A stretch of 64,000 bases of DNA from positions 868,001 through 932,000 of the forward strand of contig NZ_AP025473.1 of NCBI RefSeq assembly GCF_024347395.1, read 5' to 3'. A program made the translations under genes and the position numbers. Positions within the stretch are counted from its first letter, which is position 1; each line of letters starts with the position of its first letter. This document shows positions 17,682 through 25,230 of this stretch, in pieces. The stretch is from Vibrio cortegadensis. Lineage in GTDB: Bacteria; Pseudomonadota; Gammaproteobacteria; Enterobacterales; Vibrionaceae. The notes beneath the pieces were generated by a model that was not told where the DNA came from, ran no database searches, and saw nothing but the letters and a program-made list of their open reading frames with translations.

Positions 17682-17870
17682 ATGATTGAATTAAATAAAA
17701 TAACCGCTATAACTGTGTTGGTAACGGTGTTTCTAGTTGTGGTGCTTGGGTTGGTTCATTCAGTACAGATTCGGGCTTTGCAGGAACAGAATCTAAAGCT
17801 TCATAATGCAGTGTTTCTTCTAGAAGAGGTTTTGCAGCAGGGAAAAAAGTTAGAATTAATGAAAGAATAG
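17682..17870 (+). CDS. Possible small membrane protein antisense to the 179-residue gene
   Basis: A 62-residue frame with a strong hydrophobic segment (ITVLVTVFLVVVLGLVHSV) followed by a heptad-rich helix (ALQEQNLKLHNAVFLLEEVL). It is preceded by GGGG at 7 nt from the ATG. It overlaps 164 nt of the 3' end of the leftward 179-residue gene, so at most one of the two is likely to be optimal in this stretch. The composition is protein-like, but the antisense position makes it doubtful. No family recognised. Confidence 0.3.
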   Translation: MIELNKITAITVLVTVFLVVVLGLVHSVQIRALQEQNLKLHNAVFLLEEVLQQGKKLELMKE

Positions 17871-18246
17871 CAATAAGTAGCGAAAGCATCGCTATTAAGT
17901 TCGCTCTCTTAGAAGCCTTTTCGCTTATCTTTGCTCCTTTATCGTAGTAACGTTGGTTTAGCTCTGATCTCAAGTCTTGGGTAGTTAGAATTGCCCAACG
18001 CTCTCCTTTTTCTAACCCATTGCCATTGATTAACAACTCTAGATCGTCATCGGTTAATGAACGAATTTCATTCATAGATAGTGACTTCATTTTGGGAGTC
18101 TGCATATACTCGGAAAGACCACTTTTATCAAAGATATGTTGAAGAGTATCTTTGGGGTCATTGGTATTTTCATTGTGTGTAATTGCTGAATTTGTTCGAC
18201 TCACTGATTTTACAAAAATATCTAATTCATCTTGTTTATGCATCAT
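17707..18246 (-). CDS. One-TM protein next to the KAP NTPase
   Basis: A 179-residue protein with no recognised family. The N-terminal 110 residues are polar and helical (SMNEIRSLTDDDLELLINGNGL), followed by a basic patch (KISEKASKRA) and one strong TM segment (NLIAMLSLLIAILSLILTFF, about residues 114-133), then a Pro/Glu-rich tail. The predicted topology puts the polar domain in the cytoplasm. It lies 87 bp after the KAP gene on the same strand with a hairpin between them. It occupies the position where K139 carries glo, but I see no similarity to suggest it is Glo. It may be a membrane partner of the KAP protein; that is inference. Confidence 0.65.
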   Translation of the reverse strand: MMHKQDELDIFVKSVSRTNSAITHNENTNDPKDTLQHIFDKSGLSEYMQTPKMKSLSMNEIRSLTDDDLELLINGNGLEKGERWAILTTQDLRSELNQRYYDKGAKISEKASKRANLIAMLSLLIAILSLILTFFPAAKPLLEETLHYEALDSVPAKPESVLNEPTQAPQLETPLPTQL

Positions 18247-18294
18247 ATATTCACTCTATCTGGATGCGAAGAGGTCGTTATATTTTCAATCGAG

Positions 18295-18328
18295 AATAGA
18301 GAAGCGGAAAGAAATCCACTTCTCTATT
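18295..18328 (-). terminator. Hairpin between the KAP and one-TM genes
   Basis: A 10-bp perfect stem AATAGAGAAG/CTTCTCTATT, extendable by GGA/TCC after one mismatch. It lacks a T run, so it may be an mRNA processing or partial-termination site that sets the ratio of the two products. Confidence 0.4.
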
Positions 18329-18333
18329 ACTAA

Positions 18334-21300
18334 TCAAACCTTTTCTGGAATTCTTTTACTGTATGCTGCGATGATCTTATCAAGAGCATACGTTTCGGAG
18401 TGGACTTCCACAGCCTCTTTTAATTCAAGTATCTTTTCTGAATTCCAACCTGTTAGGTTGGTTAGTTGAGAGTTTAACCAACTTGCAACTTTAGATGAAA
18501 CTAACCCATCGACTAGATCTATAATTTGTGTTTGTGCGTCTTCTTTGCTCAGTGGATCTAGTTTTACTTCAGATCCAAAATACTCAATAAGAGTATATTT
18601 TTGAGAACGTTCGATTGAGCTTGATGTTAGTTGTATTCGTATTTTTCGAATTACTAGGTTTTTATCTTTAGAATACAGAAGGTTAAGTAGCGCTAGTGCA
18701 ACAGAACTGCTCTTTTGCATAAGAGTATGTGAATCTAGGAGACCTATTAGTACATCAGCTACAAACTTTGAGTTAGTTAGTTTGCTTTTGCCACCGGAGA
18801 ATTGGTTGATAATGAACTGTGATTCATGGCTTTCCTCTGAATCTAAGATTTGTATTAGAGCATCGGAATCATTAATTGAAGATATTTCCTTCCAAGCAAA
18901 ATCTATGAAATATTTATTATCTGTAATTAGAACATCATTGACTAATTCAGAAGACCAATCTCTTACTAGTACATCACAATCATGTAACCAAGCTGCGAGT
19001 TTGTTCAAATGCACCTCTTTTTCTTCGATGATACTTGCTAATAGGGAGTAATTTGAATTTAATGCGGAATCTAGTTGAAGAAATATTACCTTATTTTCAT
19101 TCCATAAACGCTTCACAGAATTCTTGAGTAACGGAAATAAAGTAGTATCTTGACAAGCCATTAATATAGATTCAAACGAGGTAGATAACGACAGAAAGTT
19201 AAATAGAGTGTCTTCATCTAAGTGTCCAAACTCTGTGATTTTTTGATTTATAAAACTATTCGGGGAAATAACAGTTCTATTGTTGAGTCGAACTTGAACC
19301 GACGTAATTTCATTTTCGATACAATATGCAAGTAGGACGGATATCCATACACCGAGTCTGTTTTGTTGACTGTCTTGAGAAAACTTAGAAATACAGTGAT
19401 TAAAAACTACGGAGGATTGAGCTGTTTGGTACCAGCCTAAAGTGAATGGTAGTGCATACCAGCTTAAGTTTGTTTGTGCTTTAAATATTGTGTCGTGTAG
19501 TACGATAGCATTTTTGTCTGTTAACTCTTTAAGTGAGTTGTTGTCAATTACACTGATAGTTGCTAAATATTCAAAATAGCTTAACCTATCTAAGTAACTA
19601 TCTGCTGAGGCGATTAATTCTAGGCTTTCTCTAACTTCTTTATTACTTTGCTGGTAGTCCGTAACATTCCATCTACTTAGTTTGTTTCTGTTTGGCCACA
19701 GCACATTGATAAAATAATTACTAGAAGGGTTAGATGCAAGAGATGGAATTTCTTTTGTCAATTGCGTGTAATGGTATAGCACTTCTGTGGCTTGATATGG
19801 ATCCTCATTTTCTTTTAAATTGTCAGCCAAAATGTATTCTTTAACGAGCGATATTTCTTGTTTTATTCGGTCTAAATTTATTGGTAAGCCATGCTCTTGT
19901 AGAGCTTTAAAGGCCGATATCGTATTTAGGTTGTAGTGATCTAAACTAGCATCATTTTTTTGTTCTTTGAGCGCATGGTTAATCTCAGGAAGCCAAGTTT
20001 TAACCTGATCAACGGCCGATTCAACATTAGTATCTTGCTGATGTAATATTGCTGAATGAGATAAGCAAACCAAATCATATGGTTCTGTGTTTGGTGAGCT
20101 CATTGCCTTATTAAACTCAACGATAAATCCATACATATTTGCAAGTTCGCTTATTCCTTCACCGTCATGGTTTTTGATCGCTCTTTTTATTGGGTCTCCA
20201 AGTAACTCACATTGTGCAAGTTCCGTGGTCGTTTGGTAGTGAATAGCCATTATTTCTAGCGGCCACTCTTGGACGCCAGCTACCTTACGCAAAATTCTCT
20301 TAGTGGCTTCTACCTTAGGGGACCACTTATGTTCCTTAGCTTTTGGGAAAGGCTCCGATAGAAATTCGCTAACTGGGATTTTATTAAGCTTACAAGCGAG
20401 TAAGTAAGCAGAGCAGCAACAAGCGTTAGGATTAGTTATTTGGTTCGACAAAATTATTGAAGCGATATCATTGATATGTTTTTTCAAGAACCTTGGCGTT
20501 ATTTGTTTGCTTTCTAATGTCGAGGCCCAAACATCAATTAAATCTGATGTATCACTCATTCCAGCGCGTTTGGGTAGTGTTTCTTCCCAGTATTTTGCGA
20601 ATGGTTCACGCCAACCAGCAGACATGATTGGAGGGGCTCTAAATACAACGGGAATTCGTTTTGATATAAATTCCTGTCCGCTCTTTGAGCATTCTTGACT
20701 GTCATTCTCTTTTTCTTTATCGCTATTAGACAATGCAGAAGCAATGTGATTTTCAGAATAGGGTACGATAATTCGAAATTTCTTGCTGCAAATAGAAGTT
20801 AGTATTTCGAGATCACTCCATATTTCTTTAACTTTTTTACTAGAGACTCGATCTAGATTATCGATAACTAAAATAACCACGTCATTCTCTGGAATGATGG
20901 TAACAAATTGGCTAAATGCTGCTTCTAACTCGACACTGCTCACTTCTTTATTAATAAGTAATGTTTCACTAATTGTATCTACGGAATTACGCTTTAATGC
21001 ACTCCCTATATTTGGCAGTTTAGATAACCAATTAAAATTAAATTTATTACCTAAGAATCTCAAAGAACCTAAGACCAAAGCTAAAGCTAGAGGAGAGAAT
21101 CCAAGTGTAATATCAATCAGTTGTTTACTAGTGAAAATAGGATTTTCGCTAGAAGGCTCGCCACTTTTTAGTACACTAATAATATCCGTTAACGCTTGTA
21201 GTGCGGGTTGCATCGTTCTAGCAGTTAACAGAAGGCAAATGACTAATATGAATGAAATCCATGGTAGGTTACTTTTTACTTCTTTCTTATAAGTGAATTT

Positions 21301-21651
21301 GTTTCCAAGCGCGAGGTCTTTTGCTTCATCAATTTCGTTTGAATGAGAACTATAAAGTTCCTTAAGTTTTGACGATAAAACCTTAATAAACGAGCTTTTA
21401 GTTGAAGAGTGATGATATTTTTCTACATCAAACTCGATAAAATAGAAATTCTTTGAGTCAAGTTTTGATTTGAGTAGTTGGAGAACGGTACTTTTACCAG
21501 CGCCAAGTTCGCCTTCTAATCCGATAAGATGAATTTCTGGGAATTGTTCTAATGTTTCTTGGATTGCGTTGGCAGCATTGTTGTGCCCATTACTGCCAAA
21601 TAGATCTTCCGGAGATGGTTTTTCTATTTGGAATTTCATATTGTTAGCCAT
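18334..21651 (-). CDS. KAP-family P-loop NTPase with membrane-spanning insert
   Basis: An 1105-residue protein. Walker A is GELGAGKST (residues 47-55) and Walker B is VVILVIDNLDR (258-268), the DxLDR form typical of KAP NTPases. Two hydrophobic segments (about 129-148 and 180-200) lie between the Walker motifs, the KAP-specific membrane insert that anchors the NTPase domain at the inner membrane. The remaining 750 residues are helical and hydrophobic-patterned without a recognised catalytic motif, perhaps a repeat scaffold or target sensor. KAP proteins include F-plasmid PifA, which aborts T7 infection, and several occur in predicted defence loci. The gene lies in the accessory slot of a prophage remnant beside an HNH nuclease. 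A defence role is inference. Confidence 0.85.
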   Translation of the reverse strand: MANNMKFQIEKPSPEDLFGSNGHNNAANAIQETLEQFPEIHLIGLEGELGAGKSTVLQLLKSKLDSKNFYFIEFDVEKYHHSSTKSSFIKVLSSKLKELYSSHSNEIDEAKDLALGNKFTYKKEVKSNLPWISFILVICLLLTARTMQPALQALTDIISVLKSGEPSSENPIFTSKQLIDITLGFSPLALALVLGSLRFLGNKFNFNWLSKLPNIGSALKRNSVDTISETLLINKEVSSVELEAAFSQFVTIIPENDVVILVIDNLDRVSSKKVKEIWSDLEILTSICSKKFRIIVPYSENHIASALSNSDKEKENDSQECSKSGQEFISKRIPVVFRAPPIMSAGWREPFAKYWEETLPKRAGMSDTSDLIDVWASTLESKQITPRFLKKHINDIASIILSNQITNPNACCCSAYLLACKLNKIPVSEFLSEPFPKAKEHKWSPKVEATKRILRKVAGVQEWPLEIMAIHYQTTTELAQCELLGDPIKRAIKNHDGEGISELANMYGFIVEFNKAMSSPNTEPYDLVCLSHSAILHQQDTNVESAVDQVKTWLPEINHALKEQKNDASLDHYNLNTISAFKALQEHGLPINLDRIKQEISLVKEYILADNLKENEDPYQATEVLYHYTQLTKEIPSLASNPSSNYFINVLWPNRNKLSRWNVTDYQQSNKEVRESLELIASADSYLDRLSYFEYLATISVIDNNSLKELTDKNAIVLHDTIFKAQTNLSWYALPFTLGWYQTAQSSVVFNHCISKFSQDSQQNRLGVWISVLLAYCIENEITSVQVRLNNRTVISPNSFINQKITEFGHLDEDTLFNFLSLSTSFESILMACQDTTLFPLLKNSVKRLWNENKVIFLQLDSALNSNYSLLASIIEEKEVHLNKLAAWLHDCDVLVRDWSSELVNDVLITDNKYFIDFAWKEISSINDSDALIQILDSEESHESQFIINQFSGGKSKLTNSKFVADVLIGLLDSHTLMQKSSSVALALLNLLYSKDKNLVIRKIRIQLTSSSIERSQKYTLIEYFGSEVKLDPLSKEDAQTQIIDLVDGLVSSKVASWLNSQLTNLTGWNSEKILELKEAVEVHSETYALDKIIAAYSKRIPEKV

Positions 21652-21709
21652 GACGTTAGAGTGCCTTAGGTTTTAATTCGTTATGATGTATAGGTAGATA
21701 TTGTTTGTT

Positions 21710-21721
21710 TGGTGGCCACCA
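21710..21721. promoter_or_regulatory. 12-bp palindrome between the HNH and KAP genes
   Basis: TGGTGGCCACCA, a perfect palindrome in the 79-bp gap, 58 bp before the KAP start. It is unusually G/C-rich for this region and could be an operator for an internal promoter. Confidence 0.35.
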
Positions 21722-21730
21722 CGCATACAG

Positions 21731-22756
21731 TTATAAGCCGCTTTCTTTTTGAATAACTTTCTCGCGAAGTTCTTCTGTTAGAGCTACACGCTCAGCACTG
21801 TAATGCAGTTTTCTATGACAGTTAGGACACAGTGCGGCGCAGTTCTCGACAGTATCTGGCCCGTTATCTTTTAAGCGGATCAGGTGATGTACTTCCAAAA
21901 AAGGTGTGCCGTCTTCTTTGTCAAAAGGGGCTCTATCTCCACAAAGCTCACAGTGTTTATTTGCTCTACGTATTACCCAGCCTTTAACTTTGCCTGAGCG
22001 TTTGTATGTTTTTGTTGTTGTTTCAACCGAGTCAGGCTTGTCATCACCAACTGGTTTTTCAGGCGGTTTTTTGCTGTTAATTATTGATTGCATTTCAGCA
22101 TCAGCAAGCCCAACACCAATAAACGTTTTTCCTAATTTTTCGGATATCAGCTTTTCAATAATTGGTGCTTGGGTTTTTCCTACATTTGCAAGTGGCGCTA
22201 AACCTGAAACGGTTGGCAAATCCATTAACGTCATAATATAGGTAATATTCGACATTCTTCTCCCAAAAGCTTTGGGAGTGCGATTGAATTTATCTGCAAG
22301 TTGTTTGTAGTAGACGCTTTTCTTGTAGGCGATCCCACTTTCGGCTTTATGCTGCATTTCAAGGTAGGCATCTACTGCCTCAGAAAGCTCTTCTTTTGTC
22401 CAAAGCCGACTATCTTTATTGGAGCTCGATTCATTTTGAGAGCTATCTTTCACACAAATTTCAAACCCGAGTCTATTAAAAGAATCAAAGCAGGGTTTGT
22501 TGAAGCCAGAGCGAAAATGTTTAGATTTAACGGTGATGTACAGGACCTTCTCCATCGCTAAACCAAAAATTGTTTTGGGCGGGTAGATTTGTCCGTCGAC
22601 GACTAAACCATATTTGGTGGAGTCTTTATAAGAGTCAACATATCGGTCAAGTTCTAAAAACCTCTTTACAGCATTTAAAATATCTTGCTTTTGCAAAGGT
22701 TCAGTTAAGCTACTAAGGTTTGCTATTGTTCCATCACTGTTAAATGTAACCTCCAC
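21731..22756 (-). CDS. HNH endonuclease with McrA-like N-terminal domain
   Basis: A 341-residue predicted nuclease. Residues 1-105 have the pattern YGLVVDGQIYPPKTIFGLA followed by FRSGFN, which resembles the N-terminal head domain of ScoMcrA-type modification-dependent enzymes. Residues 115-215 form a helical domain (YYKQLADKFNRTPKAFGRRM, NITYIMTLMDLP, GLAPLANVG) that I associate with HNH restriction-like proteins. The C-terminus is a CxxC-HNH zinc nuclease: CELCGDRAPF, FLEVHHLIRLKDNGPD and CAALCPNCHRKLHY. The start is a GTG that immediately follows the cI stop (TAGGTG), implying co-expression with the repressor in the lysogenic state. Restriction of modified phage DNA is a reasonable guess, not demonstrated. 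Confidence 0.8.
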   Translation of the reverse strand: MEVTFNSDGTIANLSSLTEPLQKQDILNAVKRFLELDRYVDSYKDSTKYGLVVDGQIYPPKTIFGLAMEKVLYITVKSKHFRSGFNKPCFDSFNRLGFEICVKDSSQNESSSNKDSRLWTKEELSEAVDAYLEMQHKAESGIAYKKSVYYKQLADKFNRTPKAFGRRMSNITYIMTLMDLPTVSGLAPLANVGKTQAPIIEKLISEKLGKTFIGVGLADAEMQSIINSKKPPEKPVGDDKPDSVETTTKTYKRSGKVKGWVIRRANKHCELCGDRAPFDKEDGTPFLEVHHLIRLKDNGPDTVENCAALCPNCHRKLHYSAERVALTEELREKVIQKESGL

Positions 22757-23383
22757 CTACTTCTTCTCCATCACTAACGCAACTCTACCCACAACCCTTA
22801 CTTCACCTTCTTCGACTGTTAGAGTCGAGCCGTTGAAGCTGATCGCCAGTTTCTTACCAGGTAAACGTTGAATGTCATTTAGAGACAACAATCCATCCAT
22901 ATCCACTAGGTAAGTGCCGCTTACTGCTTGGTGAACTTCTTTATCGACAATGAATGTAGTCCCATCGTGCTCGATGCCCATTACATTCAGAACCCCAAGT
23001 TTGTCTAAGTAGCTCTTATCAAAAGCTAGCGTTTCATTTCCCACAAGCTTTCCATTAGTCAGAATGAAGTAATCGACATCAAAAAGTGTCTTAGCTTCAT
23101 TTTTTTTAGACGTATGCTCTTGGACTACTTGATCAGGGAAAGCTTCGCCTTCTCCTAAAGCTAGATATTTGATTGATGCGCCAGTCTTCAAATGAAGCCT
23201 CAAAATCACTTCGAAGGGAGTTAACTCTCGCTGGTGCCACGTAGATATCGTCCCTTTTGAAATGCCAAGTACGTCTCCAAGGGACTTGAAGTCTCTCGTT
23301 TTCGTGACCTTCTTCATCCTTTCTGTAACTTCTCGACCGCCAATGTATTCAAAAGGTGGCATTTGCTCTTGTAATTCACTCAT
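22757..23383 (-). CDS. cI: Phage CI-type repressor
   Basis: A 208-residue repressor of the K139/HP1/P2-like group. The N-terminal helix-turn-helix includes VTKTRDFKSLGDVLGISKGTISTWHQRE, with a linker and a C-terminal S24/LexA-like fold (YLVDMDGLLSLNDIQRLPGKKLAISFNGSTL). It should repress the divergent cox promoter and hold the element in the lysogenic state. Divergent to cox with a 97-bp gap; downstream the HNH gene starts at the very next base. Whether it undergoes RecA-dependent cleavage cannot be judged from sequence. Confidence 0.88.
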   Translation of the reverse strand: MSELQEQMPPFEYIGGREVTERMKKVTKTRDFKSLGDVLGISKGTISTWHQRELTPFEVILRLHLKTGASIKYLALGEGEAFPDQVVQEHTSKKNEAKTLFDVDYFILTNGKLVGNETLAFDKSYLDKLGVLNVMGIEHDGTTFIVDKEVHQAVSGTYLVDMDGLLSLNDIQRLPGKKLAISFNGSTLTVEEGEVRVVGRVALVMEKK

Positions 23384-23480
23384 AAGAAGACTGTATTTTC
23401 ACTCAAATGATGACTGAACAGTGCGGGGTGCGACCCTATTGTCCGAAATGAAACACTCAATAACATAACAGGATATCACT
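23384..23480. promoter_or_regulatory. Divergent cI/cox control region
   Basis: 97 bp between divergent repressor and cox genes, the expected location of both promoters and the CI and Cox operators. It contains a GGGT-GCG-ACCC inverted repeat (23426-23436) as an operator candidate. Confidence 0.55.
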
Positions 23481-23693
23481 ATGCTCTCATATCAAGTAGT
23501 CCTAAATACGCCTTTCATGACTTACGATCAATATTCTCAGTTCTCTGGTATGCCAAAACGTACCATCATGGATTGGGTAGCAGATGGTCGCTTACCTATT
23601 AAAAAGAAAGCAAAAGGTAAGGAAACTCCCCTAATCAATATCATCGCCTTAGTTGAATTGGCTACTCGTGAAGCAATGGAAAACATGGGGTAG
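23481..23693 (+). CDS. cox: Cox-like excisionase/repressor
   Basis: A 70-residue DNA-binding protein with an excisionase-type winged-helix motif, MTYDQYSQFSGMPKRTIMDWVADGRLPIKKK. In P2-like phages Cox represses lysogenic transcription and directs integrase toward excision. Position, length and orientation (divergent from cI, upstream of cII) fit exactly. The ATG at 23481 follows ACAGGATATCACT. With the integrase frame broken its excision role may be idle. Confidence 0.82.
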   Translation: MLSYQVVLNTPFMTYDQYSQFSGMPKRTIMDWVADGRLPIKKKAKGKETPLINIIALVELATREAMENMG

Positions 23694-23696
23694 GTC

Positions 23697-23795
23697 ATGC
23701 GCTTATCCTCCTTGATTCCCACTAAAGAGTATTGCCCGTTGTGGCTTAATATTCTTGGTTGGGGATTCGTTTTCGTTCCGTTTATCTTCAATTGA
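23697..23795 (+). CDS. Tiny possible membrane peptide between cox and cII
   Basis: A 32-codon frame beginning 3 nt after the cox stop, with GGGG/TAGG upstream of the ATG. The product ends in a hydrophobic helix (WLNILGWGFVFVPFIFN). It fills most of the gap between cox and cII, and the spacing suggests translational coupling. It could be a real phage micropeptide, but length alone gives weak support. Confidence 0.4.
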   Translation: MRLSSLIPTKEYCPLWLNILGWGFVFVPFIFN

Positions 23796-23804
23796 GTATT
23801 GGTT

Positions 23805-24338
23805 ATGAATGAAATTGACTCAATGTGCGAATTCCGTGGTTCTAAACAAAAGGCATTTAACGATGCGTGTTGTGCATTTGCGAACTTGGAGAACATGACC
23901 AAGTTAGCAAAAGCCACTGATATGAATGCCACGATGCTACGTAACAAGCTTAATCCAGAACAGCCACATGTTCTGACTTGTGTCGAGCTAGTGGTGATCA
24001 CGAAAGCAAGCGGCAACTACACCATTCTTAATAGCCTTTTGCTTGGCCTCGGAGTTGTCACCGCTCAAATCCCAGATGATGCGAGTGAGGAGACATTCAT
24101 TAAACGAGCACTAGAGAACGCAATGCACTCTGGTGACTTGTCTCGCTTGGCACTAGAACACGCAGGAACGAGCAGGCTTACCCGAATTCACAAGCACACC
24201 ATTATTCGAAAAGCGCAGGCAAGCATCAGCAATCTTGTGCTTTTGATTTCCGATGTAGAAAACCGCACGACAGGCGTAACCCCATTTTTAAGTATGAGCG
24301 TGGACTTCATCGCCAACGGTGCACTTGAATTTACCTAA
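23805..24338 (+). CDS. cII: CII-like phage regulatory protein
   Basis: A 177-residue protein like the CII regulators of K139-type phages. The N-terminal region holds an HTH-like segment (NMTKLAKATDMNATMLRNKLNPEQPHVLTCVELVVITKASGN), the middle is helical, and the end is hydrophobic (VDFIANGALEFT). The ATG at 23805 is two codons inside a TTG alternative; the Shine-Dalgarno is weak. It is the last phage gene before the glycosyltransferase remnant, and the replication genes that normally follow are absent. Its C-terminus may have been changed by the deletion junction. Confidence 0.75.
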   Translation: MNEIDSMCEFRGSKQKAFNDACCAFANLENMTKLAKATDMNATMLRNKLNPEQPHVLTCVELVVITKASGNYTILNSLLLGLGVVTAQIPDDASEETFIKRALENAMHSGDLSRLALEHAGTSRLTRIHKHTIIRKAQASISNLVLLISDVENRTTGVTPFLSMSVDFIANGALEFT

Positions 24339-24790
24339 TGTTGAGTTAGTAAAAGGAGTAGCGAGTTTTGAGTGTGTTATTTCGATCATTAGTAATGCTG
24401 GACTATTGATCTCAGTAGACACATCTCTTGTCCATGTTTCTAAGGTGTTATACAAAGATGTCGTCGCTATCTATCCTGAGACTTAGTGTTTTAATATTGG
24501 CAACCAGCAACAAGTAGATACTTTGAAGTTATCCAGAGTAAAGACTTGGTTAATGTTGGAGACATCAAGAATATGAATCAAATTGAAATTGATGATGTTG
24601 GCTATGCGTTAGCCCGAATTAAAAACAGTGATAAGCTGGCAAGTAAAAAAATCGTTTTCTTGTACTGGCATTCTCCCAAAGAGGATATGCGTATTGGTCA
24701 TGTTCTAAACATAAAAACTTAGAGTCAAGGTTAAGTGGTAGTGATTGGGTTGTTATCGTTGAAGATTTATTGGTTAAACTTAAATTGTAA
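24331..24790 (+). pseudogene. Remnant of a glycosyltransferase family 9 (heptosyltransferase-like) gene
   Basis: Three successive frames read as protein. Frame 1 (24331-24486) gives LPNVELVKGVASFECV and AGLLISVDTSLVHVSK, then DVVAIYPET, the conserved C-terminal nucleotide-sugar region of family 9 glycosyltransferases. Frame 2 (24495-24722) continues YWQPATSRYFEVIQSKDLVN and VFLYWHSPKEDMRIGHVLN. Frame 3 (24722-24790) gives SGSDWVVIVEDLLVKLKL. The 5' part is missing and at least two frameshifts are present. It starts at the cII stop, so a deletion junction lies there. The family assignment is by motif recognition only. Confidence 0.6.
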
Positions 24791-24968
24791 GCTTGCCTAG
24801 ACTGGTGTGATGAAAGTAACTTTCTTACTGCTGTAGTTTGGCTGAAATGTATAATTCACAAAAATATCAATTTATGGTTGTTTTGATCTATATTAACATA
24901 TGATTGTTTTTTGGTTAACGTATTGAAATTAAATGAATCGCAATTATCACGTTATGGTTGTTTCAACA
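24791..24968. other. A/T-rich gene-free end of the element
   Basis: About 180 bp of very A/T-rich sequence with near-repeats of TTATGGTTGTTT (near 24871 and 24952) before attR. The repeats might be integrase arm or Cox sites. Confidence 0.3.
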
Positions 24969-25055
24969 TTAAATTTTTTAAGAATTGAGCCACTTTTTAG
25001 TGGCTCTTTTTTTATGCTTAAAAATCGTAAATGGCGACAAAGTGGCGACAGTTCA
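24969..25055. repeat. Right attachment repeat (attR), perfect 87-bp copy
   Basis: Identical to 16382-16468, with weaker similarity to about 25083. It includes a second copy of the guaC terminator (24987-25014) and of the paired TGGCGACA octamers (25032-25039, 25043-25050). It marks the right boundary of the element. Confidence 0.9.
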
Positions 25056-25230
25056 AAAAGTTTTTGAAATTAGGGTATAAAATATGCCACCAATTTACCG
25101 TATGTTGCTTGTTTACGTTCCAAAAGTGTTCGCTTATTGGTACGATATACGGAGTGGGTTGAAGGTATGTTACAAAAATTGCACCTCTTCATACTCCGTT
25201 TTATTAATGACAAATTGCGGTAGGGTAGGA

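Larger units (their letters stand above)
16382..25083. mobile_element. 8.7-kb K139/P2-like prophage remnant or satellite with defence-like cargo
   Basis: Bounded by an 87-bp perfect direct repeat, it carries in order: split integrase, a one-TM protein, a KAP NTPase, an HNH nuclease, cI, then divergent cox, a tiny frame and cII, then glycosyltransferase fragments and attR. This gene order (int - accessory genes - cI / cox - cII) is that of the left end of K139/HP1/P2-type phages. No replication, packaging, capsid, tail or lysis gene is present. It is either a deleted prophage or a small element that borrowed the phage switch. The cargo genes look more A/T-rich than guaC and its neighbours. Confidence 0.85.

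Noticed and set aside
20783..21292. A 169-residue plus-strand frame opposite the KAP NTPase
   Set aside because: Ser/Leu-rich shadow of the Walker B and TM-coding regions; the conserved motifs are on the minus strand.
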